Assembly: GCA_020056225.1 (NCBI GenBank)
Contig: JAGVIE010000013.1
Span: 62,001-126,000, forward strand
Origin: Bacteroidota bacterium
GTDB lineage: Bacteria; Bacteroidota; Ignavibacteria; UBA10030; SZUA-254
DNA length: 64,000 nucleotides
Direction of reading: 5' to 3'
Shown here: positions 24,083 through 33,710 of the stretch, one piece after another
Layout of the letters: the number at the start of each line of letters is the position of its first letter
Numbering within the stretch: position 1 is the first letter of the stretch
Translations under genes and position numbers: made by a program
The notes under the pieces: generated by a model
Seen by the model: only the letters and a program-made list of their open reading frames with translations
Database searches by the model: none
Told to the model about the DNA's origin: nothing

Positions 24083-25786
24083 TTAATCATTCTCTAATGT
24101 AGATGTATCACCGATTTCTTCACCCCATTCCTTCGCACGAAGGAGTCGCCGCATAATTTTGCCGCTTCTTGTTTTAGGAAGCGATGGAACAAACTCGATT
24201 TCCTGAGGCATCGCAAGGGGTGAAAGTTTCTTTCGAATAAAATTCATAATATCAAGTTCCATATCGCCACTCGGCTCGAATCCCGGCTTCAGTGCGATAA
24301 ATGCTTTCACTACTTCCATATTCACCGGATCGGGTTTTCCTACTGCGGCAGATTCTGCAACTGCTTTATGTTCAAGCAATGCCGATTCAATTTCGAACGG
24401 ACCAACTAAATGACCGGCAGTATTAATCACATCATCATCACGACCGACAAACCAGAAGTATCCTTCGCTATCGATACTTGCCCGGTCACCGCAAATATAC
24501 CAGCCATTCTTGAACTTGCTGTCGTATGTTGTTTTGTTGTTCCAGTAAGAACGCATCATAGAGGGCCAACCGGGTTTGAGAGCGATGAGTCCGACCATAC
24601 CGGCAGTAGTAATAGGCTCATAAGTTTTCGTGTTGAGAACAGTTGCGGTAATTCCGGGGAATGGTTTTCCCATTGATCCGGGTTTAATTTTCATTCCGGG
24701 ATAATTAGTGATCATTATCGCACCCGTTTCCGTTTGCCAATAGGAATCATGGAACATTTTACCGAATGCTTTCTCAGACCATACAACTGCTTCCGCATTA
24801 AGCGGCTCACCGACACTTGCGAGATGACGGAGCGAAGATAAATCGTATTTCTTAACCGCCTCGATTCCTTCTTTCATCAGTAAACGAATCGCGGTCGGTG
24901 CCGAGTACCACATAGAAACTTTATATTTCTGCATAAACGCGTACCATTTCTCCGCACCAAATCCGGCATCAAGTACTACCTGAGTTACACCCAACGCCCA
25001 CGGGCCGATAATCCCGTACGATGTACCTGTAACCCAACCCGGATCGGCAGTGCACCAGTAAATATCATCAGATTGTAAATCGAGAACCCATTTTGATGTA
25101 ATGTACTGCGCGATGATCGATGAATGAGCATGCTGAGCACCTTTCGGTTTACCTGTTGTACCGGAAGTGTAATGAATAACGGACGGAACCTCAGGACCGA
25201 CTCTCACAATATCAAACTTATCAAGCTTCGGAGCTTTCTCCATCCAAAAATGGATTTCATTTATTTGCGGCGTTGCAGCTTCATCAGCATCTATAACTAT
25301 TATTTTAGTCAAATCGGGAAGTTTATCTTTTATTCGACGAACTTTGGGTAAGTGTTTCTTTTGTATCATGATTGCTTTTGTTTTTGCGTCATCAAGACGA
25401 GTGAACAAAGCTTCTTCTCCAAATGCAGAAAATAATGGCTGGGTAATTCCACCCATCTTTAATACACCAATAAAACCGATATACAATTCAGGGACTTTAT
25501 CCATAAAGAGACATACTCTGTCGCCTACATTAACTCCCTTATCCTGTAAATACTTGGCAATCGTATTACTGTAAACCCGAATGTCATCGTAAGTATATTT
25601 CTTCACTTCACCGGTAAATCCTTCCCAGATCAAACCTAATTTTTTCCCATTGCCTTTTTCGCAGACGCGATCACTGCAATAATAACCGATGTTATACATT
25701 CCGTTTTTGCCGTACTCTAATTCTTCCTCTGATTGTTTCCAGTTAAACGATTTATATCTTTCTTCATATGAACCGATATGACTCAT
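24083..25786 (-). CDS. AMP-forming acetate/acyl-CoA synthetase
   Basis: This adenylate-forming ligase activates a carboxylate with ATP and transfers it to CoA or possibly to an ACP thiol. Core motifs are A3 'HYTSGTTGKPKGA', A5 'YWQTETG', A8 'GRDDDVINTAGHLVGPFEIE', and the catalytic lysine in 'PKTRSGKIMRRLLRA'. The 567-residue length and N-terminus ('FNWKQSEEELEY', 'YTYDDI') resemble AcsA of Bacillus rather than long-chain ligases. It follows acpS by 11 bp and precedes the ACP gene. Acetate is the default substrate; loading the nearby ACP is speculation from context. Confidence 0.87.
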   Translation of the reverse strand: MSHIGSYEERYKSFNWKQSEEELEYGKNGMYNIGYYCSDRVCEKGNGKKLGLIWEGFTGEVKKYTYDDIRVYSNTIAKYLQDKGVNVGDRVCLFMDKVPELYIGFIGVLKMGGITQPLFSAFGEEALFTRLDDAKTKAIMIQKKHLPKVRRIKDKLPDLTKIIVIDADEAATPQINEIHFWMEKAPKLDKFDIVRVGPEVPSVIHYTSGTTGKPKGAQHAHSSIIAQYITSKWVLDLQSDDIYWCTADPGWVTGTSYGIIGPWALGVTQVVLDAGFGAEKWYAFMQKYKVSMWYSAPTAIRLLMKEGIEAVKKYDLSSLRHLASVGEPLNAEAVVWSEKAFGKMFHDSYWQTETGAIMITNYPGMKIKPGSMGKPFPGITATVLNTKTYEPITTAGMVGLIALKPGWPSMMRSYWNNKTTYDSKFKNGWYICGDRASIDSEGYFWFVGRDDDVINTAGHLVGPFEIESALLEHKAVAESAAVGKPDPVNMEVVKAFIALKPGFEPSGDMELDIMNFIRKKLSPLAMPQEIEFVPSLPKTRSGKIMRRLLRAKEWGEEIGDTSTLEND

Positions 25787-25797
25787 GAATTCTCCTT

Positions 25798-26157
25798 TTA
25801 ACCTTCAAGAAGTACAAATGCTGTAACGTAATTTTTCGAAAATGAATGTGAACTATGAATCCTTGATACCTGCATTTTCTCTGCCTGCTCTTTTAAAACC
25901 CCGGTCAGCTTAATTTGACCTTCATCCGACACTTCAATATCGTGCCAGTACGAACCGAAAGTTAATCCCCATCCTAACGCTTTCAATACTGCTTCTTTAA
26001 TTGCGAATATAATCGCTACTTGACCTTCACACATATTCTTACTCGTTAAATTCGAGATTTCATCGAACGTAAGTATTTGCCTGATAAAATCGTTGTCGTT
26101 TTTGATCTTAGTGAACTTTTCCATCTCAACTATATCAATGCCAGTGCCTTTTAACAT
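25798..26157 (-). CDS. acpS: Holo-[acyl-carrier-protein] synthase
   Basis: AcpS transfers 4'-phosphopantetheine from CoA to the serine of carrier proteins. Motifs are 'GTGIDIVEMEKF' with the magnesium aspartate, 'FAIKEAVLKALGWGL', and 'SHSFSKNYVTAFVLLEG'. It has 119 residues, the standard size. It is the first gene of the run acpS–synthetase–ACP–oxoamine synthases, so the enzyme that activates the carrier sits with its likely target. Confidence 0.93.
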   Translation of the reverse strand: MLKGTGIDIVEMEKFTKIKNDNDFIRQILTFDEISNLTSKNMCEGQVAIIFAIKEAVLKALGWGLTFGSYWHDIEVSDEGQIKLTGVLKEQAEKMQVSRIHSSHSFSKNYVTAFVLLEG

Positions 26158-26328
26158 ACTTGAGGGATATTATCAGAGCATATATAAAAAAATAACAGAT
26201 GAAATATTCGGAAGAACGCGGATGGCTGCTGATGTGCAGATGAAATATAAAATAATTTCGGTTAAATTCATAAAGATAGCCCGATCGATAATCAGACTTT
26301 GATTAACAACAAAAAAAATAATAAGTAA

Positions 26329-27558
26329 TTAAGGTCTAAGTAAAACCTTTAAAGCGTCGCCGTTGATTATCGCTTGAAAACCTTTATCATAATCTACTAA
26401 TGGAACTTGGTGAGTTACGAAGCCGGCTTTCATGAACCGTTTCGCTAAACCTTTCTTTAGTATCTCAGTCATAATTTCCCAAGTAGACCAAACCCGTCTG
26501 CCGATAACTCCATGAATTGTGATTCCGGGGAAAATTACATGTTTTGAAAAATCTACAGGCAGTGTTCCACTCGTCAAGCCGAGCAGAGCAATCTCTCCGC
26601 CCATCCGCACAACATTGAATGCATCGTCGTATGCATGGTAACTGCCCGACATTTCAAGCACGGCATCAACACCAGCACCATGATTCTGCTCTTTCGCGAT
26701 TTGATAAAATTCTTTCTTCTCTTCAGGGATTGAAACATCGAAACATTCATCAGCACCAAGAGATCGAGCCATTTTGAATTTTAATGCTTCTAATTTCTCG
26801 TGTGTGTTCTCACCATGCGAGGCGTCGGTTACGAGAATCTTTTTCGCACCGGCACCTTTTGCGATAGCAACCGACATCAATCCGATTACGCCGAGACCAA
26901 GAACAGCAACTGTTTTACCTTTTATCGATTTAAGAACTTGTACCGTATGTGTAGCATTTCCGATTGCATCCATAAAACCAACAATCTCTTCAGGTATTTC
27001 ACCATTTTTGAAAATCAAAACGTTCTCGGCTGGCAGAACCATATACTCAGCATATGAACCATCGCCATGCAAACCACGAATCACTGTCTTTGTGCATACA
27101 TGGTAATCACCAAGCTTGCATTGAGCGCACTCGCCGCAAGTAATGTGCATCTCGGCTGTAGCGATAAAATTTTTATTCAAATAATCAACAAATGTGTTAT
27201 CCTTCGCCACTTGTGCGGCAGTGCGATTTTTGATGAACTCCTTGATTTCTTTATACTCCTTCGACTTATGAATTACCTGATTAGCGAGCCGTAGTTTTGC
27301 TTTCGTTCCGGCATCGGTTATGCGTCCGCAGAATTCATGTCCTATCGTCACACCATCCGGAGAAATATTCGCCATGCTGTTTTTCAAAGAATCTTTTGAA
27401 TTATAAATACCAACATCAGTGCCGCAGATACCGGCGGCAACAACTTTAAATTGAATGTCTTCAGGATTTTGAACTGTTGGTGTCTCCCTCTCAACAAGTT
27501 GAAATCCCTTTTGCCAAGCCTGATACATTTGTGGTTTTTGTTTAATGACAGCTTTCAT
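26329..27558 (-). CDS. Zinc-dependent alcohol/threonine dehydrogenase-like protein
   Basis: This medium-chain dehydrogenase has 409 residues. The catalytic zinc ligands appear in 'GICGTD' and 'GHEF', the structural-zinc cysteines in 'CGECAQCKLGDYHVC', and the NAD-binding glycines in 'VLGLGVIGLMSVA'. About 50 extra residues ('KLRLANQVIHKSKEYKEIKEFIKN…') sit between GHEF and the cysteine cluster, where ordinary family members have about 25. With two Kbl-type genes nearby, L-threonine 3-dehydrogenase is the most attractive role, giving a threonine-to-glycine route. Sorbitol or other alcohol dehydrogenase activity cannot be ruled out. Confidence 0.82.
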   Translation of the reverse strand: MKAVIKQKPQMYQAWQKGFQLVERETPTVQNPEDIQFKVVAAGICGTDVGIYNSKDSLKNSMANISPDGVTIGHEFCGRITDAGTKAKLRLANQVIHKSKEYKEIKEFIKNRTAAQVAKDNTFVDYLNKNFIATAEMHITCGECAQCKLGDYHVCTKTVIRGLHGDGSYAEYMVLPAENVLIFKNGEIPEEIVGFMDAIGNATHTVQVLKSIKGKTVAVLGLGVIGLMSVAIAKGAGAKKILVTDASHGENTHEKLEALKFKMARSLGADECFDVSIPEEKKEFYQIAKEQNHGAGVDAVLEMSGSYHAYDDAFNVVRMGGEIALLGLTSGTLPVDFSKHVIFPGITIHGVIGRRVWSTWEIMTEILKKGLAKRFMKAGFVTHQVPLVDYDKGFQAIINGDALKVLLRP

Positions 27559-27580
27559 AAGTACTTAATTCCGATTTAGT

Positions 27581-28978
27581 TTATATTGTTTGAGATTTAA
27601 TAAGTCGCACGGCGAAGGATCCGTCGATGTGATGTTTATGAGGAAACGTCTCAATCATCCCTTCTGCTGTAACGACAGCTTTATTAACAAACTTAGATGC
27701 ATCATCGATTATAAACTCGGGATGTTTCTGCAAAAACGATTTGATCAGTTGATCGTTTTCCTCAGGCTCAGTCGTACATGTACTGTAAACGAGCGCTCCG
27801 CCGGGTTTTAACAATTTTGCCGCATTCTCAAGCAATGCTAGTTGTTGTTTAACAAGCCGAGGAATATCATCCGGTTCTCGTTTCCATTTTATATCGGGTT
27901 TTTTCCTCAGTGTACCTAATCCGGAACAAGGCGCGTCAACCAGAATTTTATCCGCGGCTGGAATATCCGATATTGAACTATCGCCCACAACCAGTTGCAC
28001 ATTCTTAATGCCGAGCCGGTCACAGCTCAGTTTGATTAAATTTAATTTGCTTTCATATTTATCGATTGCTATAATCTCGCCTTGATTATTCATCAGCTCG
28101 GCGATAAACGTAGTTTTGCCGCCGGGCGCGGCGCACATATCGATAACACGATCGCCAGGCTGAGGATTGAGAAGAAGAACGGGAAGAGCCGCGCTTTCAT
28201 CCTGAATAGAGAAATATCCACTCTGGAAAATGTTCATCTGAGAAATCCCGGATAGACTCTTTACTTTAATAAAATAATCTATAAGCGTTGATCCTTGGAA
28301 TGGGACATTCTGCTTTTCGATCAACGAGAGAAATTCCGATGAAGAAATTTTTAACTTATTAATACGGAGAGTCAAGCCGGGGACTTCATTATTTGCAATG
28401 AGTAGCTTTTCCAAATCCTCACGTCCAAAACGGGGAAGCCATCGCTTTACCATCCAGGCAGGATGAGAAAAATAAACCGCTATGTATTGATTGAGATCAT
28501 CATCGGGATTGGGATAATGTATGCCGTCAATCGTCCGAATTATGTTGCGTAATACCGCATTCACGAAACCGGCAAACTTATCGCCACGAATCCGCTTAAT
28601 GAATTCAACAGCTTCATTTACAGCAGCATACTGAGGAACATGGTTAAGAAAAAGAATTTGGTAAAGTGCAACACGAAGAGCATTACGTACGTTAACCTCC
28701 GATTTGGAAAAATTACCGTGCGTGAATCCATTCAGTACCCAGTCGAGTCGCCCTTGCCAGCGCATAACGCCGTGTACTATTTCTGCAAGTAAACTTTTAT
28801 CGATGTCGGCAACATCTTTCGACTTAAGCTCGGCATCGAGTAATTTGTCGAGATATGAATCCGTTCTCTCTACACGGTTTAGAATTTTTACAGCGGTTCC
28901 GCGCGGACCAGCATAAAGAGTCGGCTTATCCTGATGTAGAACGGTTTGCGTTTTAAATTCTCCAGTATCAGAATTCAT
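27581..28978 (-). CDS. rsmB: 16S rRNA m5C967 methyltransferase RsmB
   Basis: RsmB methylates C967 of 16S rRNA with AdoMet. An N-terminal NusB-like RNA-binding domain (residues about 25-170, 'LLAEIVHGVMRWQGRLDWVL') is followed by the Rossmann methyltransferase. Visible motifs are 'VIDMCAAPGGKTTFIAELM', 'DAPCSGLGTLRKKPDIKWKR' and the catalytic 'YSTCTTEPEEND'. At 465 residues it is slightly longer than E. coli RsmB. Its start overlaps the stop of the upstream glmU-like gene by four bases. Confidence 0.93.
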   Translation of the reverse strand: MNSDTGEFKTQTVLHQDKPTLYAGPRGTAVKILNRVERTDSYLDKLLDAELKSKDVADIDKSLLAEIVHGVMRWQGRLDWVLNGFTHGNFSKSEVNVRNALRVALYQILFLNHVPQYAAVNEAVEFIKRIRGDKFAGFVNAVLRNIIRTIDGIHYPNPDDDLNQYIAVYFSHPAWMVKRWLPRFGREDLEKLLIANNEVPGLTLRINKLKISSSEFLSLIEKQNVPFQGSTLIDYFIKVKSLSGISQMNIFQSGYFSIQDESAALPVLLLNPQPGDRVIDMCAAPGGKTTFIAELMNNQGEIIAIDKYESKLNLIKLSCDRLGIKNVQLVVGDSSISDIPAADKILVDAPCSGLGTLRKKPDIKWKREPDDIPRLVKQQLALLENAAKLLKPGGALVYSTCTTEPEENDQLIKSFLQKHPEFIIDDASKFVNKAVVTAEGMIETFPHKHHIDGSFAVRLIKSQTI

Positions 28979-30228
28979 TTCACCCCCGCGCTTCGTCTTT
29001 CCTCAACGGTGTCGCCAAAAATCTTTCGAACTAACCTTTCATACGCTGCCGACATCTTCACATTTCGCCGCGCCATGACGATACGCATGGTGTCGAGCGA
29101 TTTTTCCAGATCATAGATCGTAAACCCCGTTTGTCCACCCCATGCAAAAGAAGGAATAAACTTGGATGGCAAACCCGAACCGAAAACATTGTTGGATACT
29201 CCGGCAACTGTTCCTGTATCAAACATGACATTTATTCCGGATTTAGAGTGATCGCCCATGGTCAGTCCAATGAACTGTTGACCGGAATCAATCATCATGT
29301 TGTTCACATGAACACGAATCGTACTGTAATTATTTTTCAAATCGCTAGTGTTTGTATCGGCGCCAAGGTTCACCCAGCTTCCTAAATAGGAATGTCCGAG
29401 AAATCCCTCATGCTGTTTATTGGAATAAGACTGGATAATCGAAGCTTCAATCTCCCCTCCGACTTTGCACCACTTACCGATCGATGTGCCGTGATAAATC
29501 TTCGCCCCGATTTTGACAACTGAATTATCACCGATGAATGATGGTCCCTCGATAACAGCATTCGGCATGATGATGACGCCTTTACCAATTATTATCGGTC
29601 CCTTTTCAGCATCAAGCACTGCGCCCGGTTTGACAACAGATCCTTTACCGATAATTATGTTTTTCTTATTGACAAGGTGGGAACCGGCATAAATTTTTCC
29701 GGTGATTTTGTTTTTGATCTTTAACCGTCTAAAATCTCTGCTAATTTCTTCGGCATTGTGATTCACCAGATCCCAGGGAAACTGGATGATAGTTCCCGAA
29801 AATATTTCAGACGGAATATTTTTGAACAACGATTCATCTACTATCCGATTGTTCAAGTCACCGGATAATTTTGAAAGATTTGTACGTCTAACGAAAGCGG
29901 CGGCGATTGTGTCGCCTTGAATGTAAACTTTCTCTATTGTCGAGTTGGATTTAAGAAATTTCACGAGATTCTCATCAGCCAGAACTCTGCCGTTGATAAA
30001 CCAAATATCATCGTTCGGTAAACGATTAATTTTCAGAAGCGGGAAATTTTCGGAAACATTCTCGGCAATATCTTCGCGCATATGAAGAACGGTTTGTATT
30101 TTAGGGAACATACACTCGATTTTTTCCCTCAAAGAATAAACTCCGCAATGCAAATGGTAAACGGGCCGGAAGTAAACCAGCGGAAGAAAATTCTTACAGT
30201 CTTTATCTTCGAATATACAAATTTGCAT
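28975..30228 (-). CDS. Alternative GlmU-type sugar-phosphate nucleotidyl/acetyltransferase
   Basis: The 417-residue product starts with a nucleotidyltransferase-like half ('PLVYFRPVYHLHCGVYSLREKIE'). It continues with a left-handed beta-helix of hexapeptide repeats ('IIIGKGSVVKPGAVLDAEKGPIIIGKGVIIMPNAVIEGPSFIGDNSVV'). This layout matches the alternate bacterial GlmU described in Bacteroidota and relatives, which would make UDP-GlcNAc for peptidoglycan and LPS. The N-terminal half lacks the classical GlmU LAAGxGTRM motif, which is usual for this variant. It is coupled to rsmB downstream by a four-base overlap. Confidence 0.83.
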   Translation of the reverse strand: MQICIFEDKDCKNFLPLVYFRPVYHLHCGVYSLREKIECMFPKIQTVLHMREDIAENVSENFPLLKINRLPNDDIWFINGRVLADENLVKFLKSNSTIEKVYIQGDTIAAAFVRRTNLSKLSGDLNNRIVDESLFKNIPSEIFSGTIIQFPWDLVNHNAEEISRDFRRLKIKNKITGKIYAGSHLVNKKNIIIGKGSVVKPGAVLDAEKGPIIIGKGVIIMPNAVIEGPSFIGDNSVVKIGAKIYHGTSIGKWCKVGGEIEASIIQSYSNKQHEGFLGHSYLGSWVNLGADTNTSDLKNNYSTIRVHVNNMMIDSGQQFIGLTMGDHSKSGINVMFDTGTVAGVSNNVFGSGLPSKFIPSFAWGGQTGFTIYDLEKSLDTMRIVMARRNVKMSAAYERLVRKIFGDTVEERRSAGVK

Positions 30229-30241
30229 AAAATTGCTGTTA

Positions 30242-30276
30242 GTAAAAAACGGAATTCCGATTCCTCAGAATTCCGT
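30242..30276 (-). terminator. Intrinsic terminator after rpmE
   Basis: On the minus strand ACGGAATTC and GAATTCCGT (30249-30276) form the stem, followed by TTTTTTAC. It closes the rpmE transcript just before the glmU-like gene. Confidence 0.85.
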
Positions 30277-30305
30277 TTCGTGATAAATTAGCGATGTGTA
30301 TCCCC

Positions 30306-30530
30306 TTATACCGTAGCTGCCGCCTCTTGAGTTTTCTTACCGTATTTTTTATTAAAGCGCTCAACGCGTCCGGCTGAATCCATAAGTTTTTGTTTACCTG
30401 TAAAAAACGGATGGCATTTCGAACAAATTTCGATCTTCAGATTTCCTGCCGTAGATCGTGTCTCAAATATGCTACCGCATACGCAAGTAACAATTGCTTT
30501 CTTGTACTGGGGATGAATACCTTTTTTCAT
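30306..30530 (-). CDS. rpmE: 50S ribosomal protein L31
   Basis: L31 has 74 residues here ('MKKGIHPQY'). It has the zinc-type cysteine pattern of the C+ form ('[14 protein letters not shown]' and '[16 protein letters not shown]'). It sits at the subunit interface of the ribosome and can act as a zinc reserve. It is a single-gene unit with its own terminator. Confidence 0.96.
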   Translation of the reverse strand: MKKGIHPQYKKAIVTCVCGSIFETRSTAGNLKIEICSKCHPFFTGKQKLMDSAGRVERFNKKYGKKTQEAAATV

Positions 30531-30607
30531 TAAAATTTCTCCAATTCTATATCAAAATGTGGTATTAATATACGAAGAATCCTTAAGAATCGCAAAATCA
30601 TCATCTA

Positions 30608-31135
30608 TTAATTCAAGCTTCCTATCCAATAACCATTTTCAAATGCTTCTTGCAGCTCTTCGGCTGATTGTTTTGCGGCATATACGGTATTGAATTGTCC
30701 CAGCGAAACTCTATAATGTTTATCCACACCTACAACTAAAGCAGAGTATCCTGCCTCTTTCCAGCGAGTGACTTCGTCATCAGCGATTGATTGATTAACA
30801 TATGAAGCTATATAAATTGTTAAGTTACGATCCGATAGTTCTGCTTTTGAAGGTTCCGTTACCGGTATTAACAGCGCTTCTGGTTGATCCACCTTTCTCT
30901 CTCTCTGTTGTTCATGGTCAGTGACAATCGCATTGTGAGGTTCAGTCTGGATATTTTTCTTATCGGAAAATATATAGACAAGAAAGATGAGAGACGCCAA
31001 CACGATCGATACAAATCCAACAAGTATTATACTGCGGAATAACGGACGCTCCTTTTGAGGAGAATGCAGTATCGGTTCGTGGTTGATAACATCAACAATC
31101 AGCGGTGTTTCTTTTTCTTTTATATTTAACGGCAT
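30608..31135 (-). CDS. SPOR-domain membrane protein
   Basis: The 175-residue product has one membrane helix (about residues 31-52, 'SIILVGFVSIVLASLIFLVYIF') and a charged linker. A C-terminal SPOR-type domain follows ('LTIYIASYVNQSIADDEVTRWKEAGYSALVV…YRVSLGQFNTVYAAKQSAEELQ'). SPOR domains bind denuded peptidoglycan strands at division sites, so this is probably a cell-envelope or division protein facing the periplasm. The exact partner is unknown. Confidence 0.8.
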   Translation of the reverse strand: MPLNIKEKETPLIVDVINHEPILHSPQKERPLFRSIILVGFVSIVLASLIFLVYIFSDKKNIQTEPHNAIVTDHEQQRERKVDQPEALLIPVTEPSKAELSDRNLTIYIASYVNQSIADDEVTRWKEAGYSALVVGVDKHYRVSLGQFNTVYAAKQSAEELQEAFENGYWIGSLN

Positions 31136-31269
31136 AATGAGGATTGGGAGTGGAATTCTTGGTTCATCAAATGTACGACAAGAATATATCTATGTCAAGC
31201 AGAATTTATCCGGTGATAATAATAAATGGAGAAAACAATTGTTCTGCAGAAATCAATTCATACTAAATA

Positions 31270-32292
31270 TTATGCCGCTCTTATCATGTTATATAACATA
31301 AGCGTTAGAATTAGCTTTTCATCCTGACTTGAAGATTTAAGTTTTTCGTCCGTATCTATTAGCGCTGCGAAACAGCGAGTAAGAGCGCCCGATGAAAATC
31401 CCCGGGCAATGGCAATATCATTATCAAGATGCGGAAGTTGTCTTGTAGATAATCGCAGGGTTTTTATTAATTCATCCTTCGTGATTCTATTTTCCAGAAG
31501 GTCCCAAATGATGTACAGCTTTTGAAAATACTTCGTCAACATTACTATCATACTCACCGGTGACTCGCCCGCTTCCAGCATTCGTTCGAGAATCACTTGT
31601 GCCGTAGCGATATCTTTTCTGCCAACTGCCTTTTGAAGCTCAAAGATGTTATATTGCTTCGACATCCCAACAACAGCATTAACATCATCAACATCAATCG
31701 ATTTTTTATCACCAATAAAGATGAAAAGTTTATCTATCTCATTTCGGATTTCTCTTATAGAATTCCCGACATGCGATTGAATTAGCTGGCACGAATCGGG
31801 CGAGGCACTTTTTCCTAACTTTGCGATCTGGTTTTCGATCCATCCCGGAATCTTATTATCATACATCCGCTTGAACTCTACAAGAGTCGCATATTTCTCG
31901 ATTGATTTATTAATCTTCACCCGGAAATCCGGTTTTTCGAGTATCAATACTAATACAGTTGAGGGCAACGCATTTTCGATAAACGGAATCAGATTGTCTT
32001 TATTAGTTAATCGATCGAATTCCTTGACGACTACAACACGGTACTCAGCCATCATGGGAAATGCTGATGCAAGGGAAACAACATCCCTAGCATCAACATC
32101 ACTGCCATGAAGTATATCCAGATTAAAACTTTGTGTCGATGAATCAACTGCTTTATCGATGATAAGATCAAGCATTTCCTGGATGAGAAAATCTTCTTCT
32201 CCGTAAAATAAATATACGGGCGAGAATTTCTTCTGACGGATAGAACGCTCTGCGTCTTCGTACGAAAGACCGTTTGATTTCGATTTAGCCAT
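31270..32292 (-). CDS. holA: DNA polymerase III delta subunit
   Basis: HolA opens the beta clamp within the clamp-loader complex. The N-terminus 'PVYLFYGEEDFLIQEMLDLIID' and 'FPMMAEYRVVVVKEFDRL' are the family's AAA+-like (non-ATP-binding) start. The later 'VGNSIREIRNEIDKLFIFIG' and 'IFELQKAVGRKDIATAQVILERMLEAGESPVSMIVMLTKYFQKL' match the delta helical domains. It has 340 residues, normal length. Confidence 0.93.
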   Translation of the reverse strand: MAKSKSNGLSYEDAERSIRQKKFSPVYLFYGEEDFLIQEMLDLIIDKAVDSSTQSFNLDILHGSDVDARDVVSLASAFPMMAEYRVVVVKEFDRLTNKDNLIPFIENALPSTVLVLILEKPDFRVKINKSIEKYATLVEFKRMYDNKIPGWIENQIAKLGKSASPDSCQLIQSHVGNSIREIRNEIDKLFIFIGDKKSIDVDDVNAVVGMSKQYNIFELQKAVGRKDIATAQVILERMLEAGESPVSMIVMLTKYFQKLYIIWDLLENRITKDELIKTLRLSTRQLPHLDNDIAIARGFSSGALTRCFAALIDTDEKLKSSSQDEKLILTLMLYNMIRAA

Positions 32293-32306
32293 CGATAGCC
32301 GGTGAT

Positions 32307-32975
32307 TTATTTCTTCACATCGGCACGACGAACGGATTCGACCACAACTTTAGTAAGCGGCACATTCTGGAAGGTCGTCTTCATCTCCTGTTCGCCGCTG
32401 CGGGCAATCGCCGGTAGATTTCCGGTCATTACATCCCGGATTTTATCAACTATATCCATCCCTTCTATGACTTTACCGAAAACCGCGTATCCATTAGGAT
32501 CGGCGGCACCGCGATTGAGACTGTTGTTATCGACAACATTAATGAAAAATTGAGATGTCGCGCTGTTCGGGTCCTGTGTCCGTGCCATCGCAATCGTACC
32601 GCGATCGTTTTTCAATCCGTTATCCGATTCATTCTTGATCGGAGCTTTTGTGGGTTTTTGTTTGATCGGATCAACCGCCATGAAACCTCCGCCTTGTATC
32701 ATGAACCCTTTAATAACACGGTGAAACACTGTGTTATCATAATACTTTTCATCGACATAGCTGAGAAAATTTTTCACGCTTATCGGCGCTTTGTCACGGA
32801 ACAATTCTATCTTGATCGTTCCTAACGATGTTTTCATAATTACCACTGGGTTTCCTTTCTCTGATTTAGGATTATCGAATTTTTTCGCACTTTGTTTCTC
32901 CTGAGCCGTTGATAAACTTATCAGAAGTATTAACGCGATGATGATATTGAATAATCTTTTAAGCAACATATACAC
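32307..32975 (-). CDS. Exported cyclophilin-type peptidyl-prolyl isomerase
   Basis: The 222-residue product has an N-terminal signal peptide or anchor ('[22 protein letters not shown]') and one cyclophilin domain ('[50 protein letters not shown]', '[14 protein letters not shown]', '[16 protein letters not shown]'). It catalyses cis–trans proline isomerisation in the periplasm. The active-site arginine (FHRV) and QFF are retained. Confidence 0.93.
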   Translation of the reverse strand: MYMLLKRLFNIIIALILLISLSTAQEKQSAKKFDNPKSEKGNPVVIMKTSLGTIKIELFRDKAPISVKNFLSYVDEKYYDNTVFHRVIKGFMIQGGGFMAVDPIKQKPTKAPIKNESDNGLKNDRGTIAMARTQDPNSATSQFFINVVDNNSLNRGAADPNGYAVFGKVIEGMDIVDKIRDVMTGNLPAIARSGEQEMKTTFQNVPLTKVVVESVRRADVKK

Positions 32976-33023
32976 TCCAAATAAATTGTTGTTGAAATTT
33001 ACGGATTAGTTAAAATAAATACT

Positions 33024-33710
33024 TTAAAAATAGTAAGCAACACCGAATTTCAGACCGATGGCAAAAAAATTCATTCTCGCATTTTTTTTTATCGCACTAA
33101 TAAAAAGGTTGTTACCATCTGTATCCTTAAACTCGCTCATGAAATTAGCCCGCACATCCAGTCCGATCGTCCCAAACAGATGTTCGTCAAAAGCGGTGTT
33201 TCCCTCAGCTTCAAGTTTCAAGCCAATTCCACTCGATTGATATAGAGTATCTGAAATATTGAGATTTTTTGAAAATTGAGCTACGTGATACCCTAATCCT
33301 CCTCCGAATTTAAAGAAGAATCCTTCGTTGATAAGAGAATATTCTATAAGCATCGTCGGCATATGCACATTGAAGGAAAATGTAAAATCCGGAAGCCCTG
33401 AAACAGGAGTGCTGTACGATTTAAAAATAAATGCGTATTCAATTTTTGCGCTCCACATTTCAGAGATTGGAAAAGTACCGAAACCGAAAAATTCCGGTGC
33501 GACACCAAAATCGTCAATTCTGGAAGGCTGCTGAAAACTCGTATTCAGATAATCGACAATATCGGTGGAGTTGATTAAGGTAATACCCATACCTGCACCA
33601 ATTCCGTAGTATTGCCTGTTTATCCAGGTTGAGTCGGATTTAGAAAACGCAAAATTATGCAGCAGCAATAACAGTCCAAAAGAATACAACAATCTACGTC
33701 TCAATGCCAC
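33024..33710 (-). CDS. Outer-membrane beta-barrel protein, unknown role
   Basis: The 228-residue product has a signal peptide ('RRRLLYSFGLLLLLHNFAFS'). Alternating hydrophobic and aromatic strands follow, ending in 'FAIGLKFGVAYYF', an outer-membrane C-terminus with final phenylalanine. No family name is evident. Its start overlaps the end of the flippase-like gene by 17 bases, so it is translated with it. Confidence 0.75.
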   Translation of the reverse strand: MALRRRLLYSFGLLLLLHNFAFSKSDSTWINRQYYGIGAGMGITLINSTDIVDYLNTSFQQPSRIDDFGVAPEFFGFGTFPISEMWSAKIEYAFIFKSYSTPVSGLPDFTFSFNVHMPTMLIEYSLINEGFFFKFGGGLGYHVAQFSKNLNISDTLYQSSGIGLKLEAEGNTAFDEHLFGTIGLDVRANFMSEFKDTDGNNLFISAIKKNARMNFFAIGLKFGVAYYF

